Shown in pieces: positions 47,046 to 57,283 of a DNA stretch of 64,000 nucleotides. Where the stretch lies: positions 2,097,015 through 2,161,014 of the forward strand of contig QRDG01000129.1 of NCBI GenBank assembly GCA_012064385.1, read 5' to 3'. Each line of letters begins with the position of its first letter. The stretch's first letter is position 1. Origin of the DNA: Puccinellia tenuiflora. Lineage: Eukaryota; Streptophyta; Magnoliopsida; Poales; Poaceae. The translations under genes and the position numbers were made by a program. The notes beneath the pieces were generated by a model. The model had not been told where the DNA came from. It did no database searches and saw only the letters and a program-made list of their open reading frames with translations.

Positions 47046-48557
47046 GAGCATCTCCAGTCGGGGCGCCAATAGCCTTATTGGGCGTGCCGGACGAAAAATA
47101 TCACCAAGTCGCGGCGCCAATAGCCCGGTTTCGTCCGGCGAGGCCCAATAGCTCGTCCGGCACACCCAGCCCACGCCCTCCGCGAAGGGAGCCGTTGGGC
47201 GCGCCGGACGAAACTGTGCGCGCGAAACCGTCGGGTGGGCCAGCCGTGTCATCGACACAAGACGCTGAACCGCCCAACCGTTCCCGGTTTTCGGCATTCA
47301 TGGCGTCGTACAGAGCCGTCGTTTCGCCTCTCCTACACGGCGGCGTCAATGCGCGCGCAACAGTCGAAGCGAGGTCGCGTTTCTCCCACGGCGGCGTCTG
47401 ACGACACAGCGAGCCGTCGCGTCGAGTGCGGCGAGGTTAATGCAGTAGTTGGCCGGAGTTTAATGACCGGGAAGCCGGCTATAGCATGGCCCCTTCTCTG
47501 TTCGTCACCCTCATCCCTCCCCGCCTCACCACAACACCATGGATCCCAGCCAAAGTGAAGAGGCTTGCCACCAGAGGGAACAAGTTCGCCGCCAGAGGGA
47601 AGAGGAGAGGCGCAGCCACGACGCTCGCCGCGCCATGGAGGCTCATCGACGCCGCCTCCGCTATGAGCTGACCATGGATCGCCACGAGCGCCATGGCAAT
47701 CGCATTTTGCGCGACATGCGGGAGGAGGAGAGGCGCGAAGGGGTGGAGAGGCTACGCAGCGAGCGGCGCAACCGCGGCCTCCGCCTCGGCCCCGAGGCGG
47801 GCTCCTCCTCCAACCCTCCGCTAGCGACACCAGCGGCGAGACAGCCGCTGGTGCCTCTGCTCACGGAGGAGGAGGCTCACGAACTCATCCGCACCAACAC
47901 TCCGGTGCCGAGGAACAGCGAATTCCTCCCGGAATGGACGAGGAACATCATGACAAGCGTCCCCCTGACCAAGTTAGCGTACTCGTCAGGGTTGAGTTGA
48001 GGGGGGCCCCTCGCCTCGCCGGACAGGCACGGCTCGAATACATCGAGCAAATCATGGCCGGCAGGCCCGAGTTGCAGGATGACCCCCGGTATGCGCCCAC
48101 ATCGGCGTATTGGGACGAGCAGTTGGAGATTGAGCACCAGGCGCGACTCAACACCTACGTCCCCAACTCGTCCGACTCCTCCTCCAACTCTGACGGGTGG
48201 CCGGAGACAAACTGGCCGCCGGAGGACATGCAGCTCGCCATCGAGCGGTACTTCGAACCGCCGGAGGCGAGGTTCCCCGACTGTTGTTGCCACAACTGCC
48301 GCCAGGCGCCCGCACCTACGCCGGCGGGGACCTGCCGCCTTTTTAGCTTTTAGTTTCTTAGTTTCTAAATTATGCTAAAGTTTGAACGAATTATGTACCG
48401 TTTCAATGAAATGTATCTTATTTCGAGTTTCAAATGTTGTTTCAAAAAATTGTATTAGCGACACGACTGGGGAGCGACGACGCCAATACACATGTTTTCG
48501 TCTGCGCGGCGTCAATACAGCTTGTTCGGATGCTCATCCGGAACGATTGGAGATGCT
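47046..48557 (+). mobile_element. GC-rich short-TIR DNA transposon of uncertain superfamily
   Basis: The left end is GAGCATCTCCAGTCGG and the right end near 48544-48557 reads CGATTGGAGATGCT, giving imperfect short inverted repeats. A second similar right end lies at about 48594-48606. The interior is GC-rich and carries one charged ORF pair (47539-48353), followed by an AT-rich 3' tail with AATGAAATGTATCTTATTTC. Target duplication is not clear. This CATCTCC-terminus class is common in Triticeae gene-rich DNA; I assign it by pattern only. Confidence 0.5.
47539..48353 (+). pseudogene. Charged coiled-coil ORF of the short-TIR element (two frames)
   Basis: The first frame (47539-48000) starts MDPSQSEEACHQREQVRRQR and is an Arg/Glu-rich helix with TEEEAHELIRTN near the end. 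The second frame (47934-48353) continues with RLAGQARLEYIEQIMAGRPE, WDEQLEIEHQARLNTYVPN and an end containing CCCHNCRQAP, and stops at 48351-48353. The join implies a frameshift near 47940-48000. There is no transposase catalytic motif. It is probably an accessory or captured protein of the element; function unknown. Confidence 0.45.
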
Positions 48558-48946
48558 ATGCGCTGGTTGGAGGGTTACCGCACAGGCCTCGGTCCGATTG
48601 GAGATGCACAGGCCTAGGTCACTTTGAAAGGTCCGACTATCGGATGTCCCCGAAGGGGCGAAACGTCTGATTAGAGATGTTCTTATGACGCAACACGTGA
48701 CAGTAGCTAAGGTTTCCGTAAAAATGCATTCGCCCGCCAGGGAGCGAGACTGCGAGAGCATGTGCCGGGCGGAGAGATGGATATTCCCTCCAACCAACCT
48801 AAACGACCAGAGCATCCATGCGCCGCATCATCGCGCTCGACGCCCACCGATCCGTATAACCAACCAGGCCGCGGCGCACCACACAACCAGTACAGGAACC
48901 ACCGAATTCACTCTTCCTAGTCGCGGAGGCGGGAGATTCGGAAGGC
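48558..48946 (+). promoter_or_regulatory. 5' flank of the inositol monophosphatase gene
   Basis: The 390-base gap between the DNA transposon and the ATG at 48947 must hold the proximal promoter and leader. No clear TATA box or known element stands out. The last 100 bases are C/A-rich, typical of a leader. Confidence 0.35.
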
Positions 48947-51900
48947 ATGGCGGAGGAGCAGTTCCTGGCCGCGGCAGTGGACGCCGCCAAGAGCGCCGGC
49001 GAGGTAATCCTCCTCCTGCACCACCAACCCGATCCGTCTCCCCCCCGCCCCCCACCCTCTCGAGCCAACTATGGATTCGTGATTTGGTTCCCTCATTATT
49101 CGACCGATTTGTGCGTGCGTCTGGGCAGATCATCCGCAAGGGCTTTTACCTCACGAAGAATGTGGAGCACAAGGGCCAGGTCTCTTCTCCCTCCCCTCCT
49201 TCCTTCCCCCCGTCTACACATCCTGCGGATCTCTCCCCCTTTTTTTGGGGGGCTGCTGTTTTTGCCTTGATTGGACTGGGATCTGGTCGTCATGGTGCTG
49301 CGAATTGTTTTTGCTGTTACAGGTGGATTTGGTGACGGAGACCGACAAGGCCTGCGAGGACCTCATCTTCAACCATCTCCGGAAGCTCTACCCAGACCAC
49401 AAGTTCATCGGCGAGGAGACGTCGGCGGCCCTTGGCTCCACCGCCGACCTCACCGATGAACCAACCTGGATCGTCGACCCCCTCGATGGCACCACCAATT
49501 TTGTCCATGGGTAATGATGGATTTCCTACCGTGCGCACTCTGCTGCGGCACCCTTGTTCTGTTCTATCCCCATATATTGATATATACTATGGTTTCTTCC
49601 TTTATCCTCATCTCATGCCGAGATTATTCATATATTCTTTTTACATTTCAGCTTCCCTTTTGTGTGCGTCTCGATTGGCCTCACCATTGGGAAAATTCCC
49701 ACCGTTGGGGTTGTGTACAACCCCATCATGAATGAGGTAAACATTTTTTTTTACTTATTATTTGTGGAGCCGTACAGTGTATGAATTTGCAGAGCCATAC
49801 AATGTATGGAATAATGCATGGACTCATTTTCTGTATAGAGTAAAATACACTAGTGGTCCCAATTCTTTTCCCGCAGTGTCGCTTGGGTCCCAATTCTTTC
49901 AAAATGCACATCTAAGTCCTAAATCTTTTTTAAGTGGTTCAACTGAGGTCCTAATTTCGTCTGACCAGTTTTGACCATTGACACGTCAGATATGGGCGTG
50001 AGGCGGGAGTTTTCCCGCGGCTGGCAGTTGGGAATTTATGCATCTGAGCCCTTATAATCCCTAACCTTCTCAATCCAGTTGGGAATTTATGCATCTAAGT
50101 CCTAAACAATTTATTTGTTTGAATGAAATGGAACCAAGCTGTGTGCGAGTGGAAATTTGGCCAGCACTTCATTTGTTTTTCTCAGTTTCGGCAGCACAGG
50201 CAATCATATGAACAACAAAATAACAAAGCATCAGGTTTATAACATCATTCATCAGGTTCCAGTACGACATATGCAAGAGACATGTCGCAATTACAAACTG
50301 AGTGCACTCAATAGCACAGGCACATTGGTGGTTTGTGTGAAACCAAGAGTCATTGTAGCAGGTTTCATTACAAACCATCCAAACCAAAAGGATTATCGGG
50401 CAGTAAACTCTCTAAATCTCTGGGGTCTTGTTCTCCTTAGTCTTGGACACAAATTTCCTTCTTTTGAAGCCCAATGTTGCAGTAGATTTAGGAGGGGGAG
50501 GGGGCAGATCATCTCTGCAGCTAGCAATGAACTGGCTCTCAGGTAAAGGACCTGGTAGTGGAGCCTGAGATTGTTGAGTCGCTATAGCCTGCAAGCAAAT
50601 GGTGTGGCTCGGCTCTCAGGAAATGAAACAAGCAGTAGAAGAACAATTAAAAGGAAAAACGAACAAAATTTTCTCACTTGCTCTTGTAGAATTTGAATGA
50701 CAGTACCACGCTTGATGGTACCACGCTTGATGCAAGGTCACAAGTAGATGGTACCACGCTTGATGCACTTGTTGACCTCTTTGGCATTGACTTTTTCTGG
50801 AAAATATGCAGAAATTAGAGAAAGCAATTGACAAGTGGAAAAAATAACAGGAAACCGACAAAATAGTGTGCCACCTTTGAACTAGTTCTCCTCTTCAAAG
50901 GCAGTTTCTTTTTTGTTTGATTTGGTTCTTGCTAGAGCTTTGTTTCTTCTTCCGCAGCAAATACTACCTGAATTGGTTCTGGCTCCAATTTTGGGCCTTC
51001 TTCTGGTGCATTTGGAACTGGTGTAGTTTCAGCTGCTGCATCTGTTGCTTGTTCATCTCTGCCCAGCTGGGGACATTTTCTTCTATTGTGCCCAGTTTCA
51101 TTGCACACACCACAGTGGGAAATAATACCATGCCTGCTCATCCTTGTACCATCATCCGCCTCAAGTGGGTTTTTTCTTCTTTTTTTGCTAGGCCTGCCAA
51201 CCTGTTTGTCAAATTTGGGTGGTCTCATAGGAGGGCCATGCATTTTTTGCCACACCCTAGGGTCACTGCATGGCATGATGACTTGGCCGTAAGCAAGTTT
51301 GAATGCTTCTATGCTGTAGCACTTGTTCACCACATTCTCTGGCTTGATATTTTCATGCCTTAAGCATGCAATTCCATGTCTACAGGGAATTCCTGAGAGC
51401 TGCCAGGCCCTACAGGAGCACTCCATATTTTTTATGTTCACTTCATATTCTCCAAACAAGCCAATTACTTTGAATAGATGTTCAGCTGCTGGTAAAGCTT
51501 GGTAGTTGTTGGAAAATTCTATGTTCTTGTCCAACTTCTTCCTAATTTTTGGACAAATACTACCACACCACTCCTCAGGTTCTTTGCTTTTGGTATAAAA
51601 TCTAGTCATTAACTGGTCTTTGATCTTCTTTAGAGATGTAACAATTGGCATTTCTCTAGCATCAAGAATATATCTACATAGCAGAAGAAATGGTACATTT
51701 AGTGGTACTGAATTATACTGGAAACGAAATAATACATGAAATAATCACTTGTTAAATACTTCACAGCTATTGTTCAGTAATAAATCACACTTTGAAAGCT
51801 CCTCAAAGTATGCTTTGCACCATTGCCTTGGGTCAATTGCATCCAAATAAGCATATGCATCCTGGTCCAGTGCCTTCATTTTATCCATGAATTTCTGCCA

Positions 51901-54900
51901 GTCAGCCAGCCGTGTGGCTCTTGCTATTTGCCACAGCTTGTTCTTGAAAATGTCCCCTTTCCAATTCTTTGCGAAGTTTTGATGCAGATGACGTACACAA
52001 AATCTGTGTTGTGCATCAGGAAACAACGCATTCACAGCATTGATCAACCCCTGCAGTACAAAGTAAAATAACTAACATAAGTAACAAGTAAAATAACTAA
52101 CAAGTAAAATAACTAGCAAGTAAAATAACTAACAAGTAAAATAACCTTCTGTCTGTCACTCATAAGTGTCCACGGCCTTGTGTTCTCTATGCCCAGGTCC
52201 TCCTTCAGTGTATTTAGAAACCACTTCCATGAGTTGGTATCTTCAACTTCCACTATAGCAATGGCAATAGGATATATGCAGTCATTTGGGTCAATTCCAA
52301 CTGCTGTCAACATAACTCCACCAAACCTATTCTTAATATGGCACCCATCAATGCATATTATAGGCCTGCACCCTAATAAAAACCCTCTCTTACATGCATC
52401 TAAAGACATGTAGCAGTTCTCAAACAATCCCATCTTTGAATTCACAAACATTGTGCTCCCTGGATTACTTCTTCTAATTTCAGCTGCAAAATCCCAAAGC
52501 AAATTGTATTGCTGCAATTCATCTCCATTTATTTGCTTTAATGCAATCCTTCTACCTCTTGCAAGCTTGCTTCTACTAGGATTCATATTAAAATCCTGTT
52601 GAACAAGCCTAGCAAAATTCTTCAACGACATCTTATCATCAGCTCTAAAAGACTCCAAGTATTTGGTAGCTAGATATCTGGCTGTGAACTGCTTCAATAC
52701 CCATTCCTTAGAGCATGTGTGCTCTCCCACATATTTCTTCACCACCCAGGCACTGGTCCTGCTATCAGGTGCAGCATACAGAAACCATGGACAGTCGTCA
52801 CTGCAACATGCTCTGATCCTTTGCAAATCATTTTTCTTGTAATGAACCTGCACTCTTTGCTTGACAATGTACTCTTGTATTGCTCCTCTCAGTTCACCAA
52901 CAGTTAGAAATACCATGCCAATGTGAAACTTGGGTTCTTGCATGTTCTCCGGCCTCCACCTTTTGAGCTTCACTTTCTTCTTCATTTTTTTCCTTCCTTG
53001 TGCATCAACTACTTCAACTTCTGGAGCTGAATCAGCTTCTTCATAGTCAGAACCTATCTTGTCTTCGAAATCATCATCCGAGTCATAGTCACTGTCCAGT
53101 TCCCAATTGGATTTTTTCTTTTTTTCTTCTCCAACTCTGCATCAACCCATTCTTCATTAAGACCATCATCATCGTTGGCAATTTCATTGTCAGAGTCCAC
53201 CCAATCTGAATCTGGTTCACTGCCCTCGCTCTCATTACTGCCATCCTGTGCTTCTTCTTCCACCAACAGCTTTCTCGTGCTTCTTCTCAGCTCGTGTCCA
53301 AAACCCCCTGCATTACTACATCCACCTGCATTGGTAGTGTCTCCTGCGTTGCTACTGCCTGTTGCATTGCCAAACCTGACAGATTTTGGGGTCTCAAGAA
53401 TGTGAACATCATCCATTGCATTGGCAAATTCCATATCCTTGTGGTCCACAAACAATTGAAAATACTGAAACTTGGGAACAACAGCAATCATGCTCAATGT
53501 ATCATGGTCACAGTCCACAATACGAAGTCCTGTGTCTAGGTTCTTTCCAGGTAGCAGCCAGTACAAGATGTATTGTTCAGCTGAATTATAACCTAACTGA
53601 CCCATGAAATCAGTGAGCCAAAGAGGGGACCAGGTGTCTGCTTCACAGTCATCAAATTTTGCAACTTTCCCATCAACATAAGTCTTCGACGAGCCAAATC
53701 CGCAAAAAAATCCCCCATAGTTGATTTCTACCGTGAAAAGATCCTCATTTGCTCCTAATTAACATGCAACTAGTCAAAATATACTCGAATTCGGCCACAG
53801 CAACTAAAAATTTCTTGAATCCAGTTGCAAAACGAGAGGTGCAGAGGGGTAGGGTTAGGGTTTCGTACCGTAGCGTGGAGGAGGATCGCCGGGTGGCCGC
53901 AGTTTTGGAGCCATCCTCACGGCGGCCGCTGCCGCACCCGCCGCACGCCCGCCGCTACATGCTCGCCGCCGCACGCCCGCCGCCGCACGCACGCACGCCC
54001 GCCTGCTGCCGCACGCCCGCCGCCGCACGCCCGCTGCCGCACGCCCGCCGCCGCACGCACGTCCGCCCGCTGCCGCACGCCCGCCGCCGCACGCACGCCC
54101 GCCGCACGCCCGCCGCCGCACGCCCGCCGACCGTCGCCGGTCTCCTTTGGAATCACAAGAGAAAGAGGTGAAAGAGGAATGGGACAAGTTATGGAAGAAA
54201 AATATTGGGAGGGGGTCATTTGCATACTTCCCTGCCCGTCGCTAGCTCTCCTCGGGTCCACTGCCAACGTGTTGATGGTCAAACTGCCACGCAAGCCGGT
54301 CAGCACTAGTCAAAACTGAGAAGACGAAATTAGGACCTCAGTTCAACCACTTAAAAAGATTTAGGACTTAGATGTGCGTTTTGAAAGAATTGCGACCCAA
54401 GTGACACTGCGGGAAAAGAATTGGGACCGCCAGTGTATTTTACTCTTCTGTATACTATGGGTGGCTATGGATCGGTCAACTTAGAAATAATAATTGTTTC
54501 TCGGTCATTTTTTTTGTTAGCCTTTTTACACTTAAGTCTGAATGAACGTTTATCAGCGGTTACATAGAAATAGTCATCTCTCAGTCGCCCGAGAAATAGA
54601 AAAACCGTTATTCTAACAATCAAGCCAACATTTCATCTATATGATTCATATTCTTATAGTAAAGGCTGTTTGAATGATTTCGTGGACTTCTTCTCTGTAA
54701 ACCTCAATTCCAACAATATGATCTGGGCACACAAGGAATTTGAAAAGAATGTAGTCTAATTTTGTGTTCTCCAATTAGCTTTTCACAGCTGTCCGTGGAA
54801 AAGGTGCTTTCCTCAACGATTCTCCAATCAAAAGTAAGCACCTCTTTTCTTCATTAGGTCCTGATATGTTGACAATTGACATTCAACAGAAGAAGCATGT

Positions 54901-56809
54901 CAAGCTTACACAATTTCCTTTTCTGATCGCTTGTGCTAATTTGAATATGTACCTTTCATGTGCAGCATCACCTCAAGATGAGTTGGTGAAGGCCCTTATG
55001 GTAACAGAGGTATGTGATAGACACTGTCAAAGATTATTATCCCATGTCCTTTACACTTTCTGCTAGGTGGGGACACTATTAAACTGTGTGAAACAATTGA
55101 TAGTTTCCGATATACGAGTTTCTTTTGATGCCATATGTGTGTGGCTTTTCTGCTACCCGCATTAAGATTTCATCACAAAAGTCTAGTTGTAATAAATTAT
55201 GCATTCAGTAAATCAGAATAATGAAATACATGGCCACTACTAGGTTCCTTCAGATTCTCCAGGTCCAACACCCTACCTTTGAGTTTGACTAGGGTCCTTA
55301 CTAGCCAAGTGGAATGAGCAGCAGTAATCCAGAACTTCTGTTTGATTACCTACATTAAGCTTAACTGTGGACCTTACTAGCCAAGTGCATGAATGAGCTT
55401 CAGTAATCTAGGACTTCCTTTGTTTTTTAATATTCTGATCCAGACAAATTTTGATATTTTGGAGAAATTTTATACTATGGAAGTACTATGCGCCTGTCGA
55501 ATGTTGATATATTTTTTGGCAACACACTGATGTGTAGTCAGGGACGGAGTCAGGAATCTTACATAAAGGGGGCCAAATGACCATTATGCAGCTTGGAGGG
55601 GGCCATATAGGCTAATTTAGAGCTAAACTCCACATAATATCACGTAATATGTAGAGGGATTTAAGAAAATTTCATAGCATGGGGGGAGCCAGGGCCCCAG
55701 CTCGCCCCCTGCTGGCTCCGTCCCTGTGTGTAGCTATGAGCTAATGTTTTGGTGGTACACATACCAATATGACTATCCATGTATTTTCTTGAAGTACCCA
55801 TTTGTATCTGAGATATACAGAATTTTGTGGATCAAATCTGTCATTATCACGTCAGCTATGATGCTTTAATTATCATATTAGCAGAATGCTTAATATAAGC
55901 TATGATACTCAATTTTGGCCTTTTTGTTGGAGTGGGAGTATGGGGGCATGCCTATATTGTTGGTGTATCTGCCATATTAGTTTCAATGCAACACACACTT
56001 CACTGGAGACAATTAGTTTAAGCCCGTCATACATGATGTAGCGCACCATTCATAGTTGGAACTTTTTAATGAATGACAATTTGGACTAGTATATAACTGC
56101 ATATTGTGTATGTTTCTTCACTAATTATTAATGTTGCGAATAACAGCTGTGGTATTATGCCATAAAATTTTAGATCTGGACCTTTACTGGAATGTTCAGC
56201 CAATAACCGTATCAATTGAGCAGGTAGGAACCAAAAGGGACAAGGCCACTTTGGATGATACAACCAACAGAATCAACAAGTTACTATTCAAGGTAAACCT
56301 TGTTAAAGTAATATCAGAGAAAGTTATTTTGTAGCATGTCAATATGCTAACAGGGTATTCTTTTTTTTTTTGTTTTTTCAGATTAGATCTATACGTATGT
56401 GTGGCTCTTTGGCCTTAAACATGTGTGGAGTTGCTTGCGGTAGACTAGATTTGTGTTATGAGATTGGATTTGGTGGCCCCTGGTGCGGTTACTAACTTAT
56501 TAGCAGTAGTCTTAGATTGAAAATGTGAGCCAATAGGCACTTCTAATATTTTATTTTCTCCTCTAGGGATGTGGCCGCTGGAGCGTTGATTCTACAGGAA
56601 GCTGGGGGTTTCGTTTTTGATCCGTAAGTTATCGAATTTAGGCAGCTACTGGCTCTTACTATCATAAATAACTTGATCAGTACTGTGTTGTATGTTATAA
56701 TTCATTCTGTACTTCCAGGAGTGGTGGTGAGTTTGATTTGATGGCGCAAAGAATGGCAGGATCAAATGGCTACCTCAAAGATGAGTTCATCAAAGCATTG
56801 GGAGAGTGA
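48947..56809 (+). CDS. IMP1: Inositol monophosphatase (IMP/VTC4 type)
   Basis: Ten exons: 48947-49003, 49129-49179, 49323-49510, 49652-49736, 54779-54833, 54966-55009, 56224-56292, 56382-56482, 56567-56623 and 56719-56809. All have GT-AG borders and matching phases and give 265 aa, the normal plant IMP length. Metal-site motifs are GEETSAA (metal-binding Glu) and signature 1 WIVDPLDGTTNFVHG, then FPFVCVSIGLTIGKIPTVG, GVACGRLDLCYEIGFGGPWD and signature 2 DVAAGALILQEAGG. The enzyme is a Mg2+-dependent, Li+-sensitive phosphatase acting on myo-inositol-1-phosphate and, in plants, L-galactose-1-phosphate (ascorbate pathway), in the cytosol. Intron 4 (49737-54778) contains a whole Mutator-like element and intron 6 a hAT-type MITE, yet the coding frame is intact. 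Confidence 0.96.
49975..50931. other. MULE subterminal region, 3' of the transposase
   Basis: Between the left TIR and the transposase stop there is no second gene I can support. Three copies of GGTACCACGCTTGATG-like sequence occur at 50703-50768. A mudrB-like partner ORF is not evident. Confidence 0.5.
50932..53914 (-). pseudogene. MURA-type transposase of the MULE, one frameshift
   Basis: Predicted exons are 53869-53914 (ATG, MAPKLRPPGDPPPRYG), 52146-53754, 51750-52050 (border 51749) and 50932-51673. All use GT-AG signals. The N-terminal part has acidic linkers, then the Mutator DNA-binding region (MKKKVKLKRWRPENMQEPKF, CCSDDCPWFLYAAP). The MULE DDE core follows with PIICIDGCHIKNRFGGVML, ITS-type LMSDRQKG and HRFCVRHLHQNFAKNW. 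A SWIM zinc finger CSCRAWQLSGIPCRHGIACL and a CCHC knuckle CGVCNETGHNRRKCP end the protein. Within exon 2, at an A-run (53111-53125 on +), the frame must shift by -1 to join the two halves. Apart from that the gene looks intact. Confidence 0.85.
52055..52146. repeat. Short tandem repeat in a transposase intron
   Basis: About five imperfect copies of a 16-17-base unit (AAGTAAAATAACTAAC) fill most of the intron between transposase exons 2 and 3. Confidence 0.8.
53925..54135. repeat. GC-rich minisatellite upstream of the transposase ATG
   Basis: Arrays of GCCGCACGCCCGCC-type units (roughly 12-15 bases, many copies) lie just upstream of the transposase start, inside the MULE. Open frames across it in all phases are low-complexity artefacts. 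Confidence 0.85.
55539..55726. mobile_element. hAT-type MITE in IMP intron 6
   Basis: A 188-bp element with terminal repeats CAGGGACGGAGTCAGG at the left and the complement of GCTGGCTCCGTCCCTG at the right. It is flanked by TGTGTAGT and TGTGTAGC, an 8-bp duplication with one mismatch. The CAGGG terminus and 8-bp duplication fit the hAT superfamily. Noncoding. Confidence 0.88.
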
Positions 56810-57283
56810 TATGCTTCTTCTTTCTGACGTAGAATAAGAATACACGGGTCAATAAGTTGCTCGGCAAATTTTCGTGTAGTTCTTGGTGAACATGATGCAT
56901 CTTGTGCAAGCATCGTGGATGTATTGACATTGTATTCATTGGATAAAAAATAGAGATACATGTGAATGTGTCCCTCGTACTATGGTGCTTCAACTCGTTC
57001 ATGTGGCAAAATACTTCTAGCTGCCTCCATGCACATACTGAGAGCGCACCTCTGATGCGAAAAATGGAGCGTCCGGCGGAATGAGATGAACGTACGTGAA
57101 GATGTCTTGTTTATATCTGATCAACAAGATACTGGCGTGTGGCATCAGCAGTGCAGTACTTTCCAAAGAGATTGATCCGTTTTAGTGGTGGGATGGATGG
57201 GGATCAAGATGCCAAGCAGTTAAGAGACGCGCACCGCGTGTGCTGCTGTTCTCGGGAATCAGGAAGGGAGGACGTGGGAGTCC
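56810..57283. other. IMP 3' UTR and LOG-like gene 5' flank
   Basis: Short space between two tandem genes on +. No other gene. GC content rises toward 57284, consistent with a leader. Confidence 0.45.

Larger units (their letters stand above)
49838..54445 (-). mobile_element. Full-length Mutator-like element (MULE) in IMP intron 4
   Basis: This 4608-bp element is flanked by a perfect 9-bp target duplication TTCTGTATA (49829-49837 and 54446-54454). Terminal inverted repeats of about 130-140 bp start GAGTAAAATACACTAGTGGT at the left; the complement at the right (GAGTAAAATACACTGGCGGT) differs at only a few sites. A MURA-type transposase gene runs on the minus strand. Long TIRs plus 9-bp duplication are diagnostic of Mutator. 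The high TIR similarity points to a fairly recent insertion. Confidence 0.96.

Noticed and set aside
46387..47072. Open frames across 46.4-47.1 kb considered as a host gene
   Set aside because: They cross the LTR boundary at 46543 or lie in low-complexity GC-rich transposon sequence on both strands; no domain recognised.
53749..54319. Ala/Arg/Pro/His-rich open frames on both strands at the right end of the MULE
   Set aside because: They are translations of the GC-rich minisatellite. Only the short ATG segment at 53869-53914 joins the transposase by splicing.
56483..56566. IMP intron 8 donor first read as non-GT (TGG|TGCGG)
   Set aside because: Shifting the border by two bases (CCC TG|GTGCGG) gives a normal GT-AG intron and restores Trp-Asp in the conserved signature.
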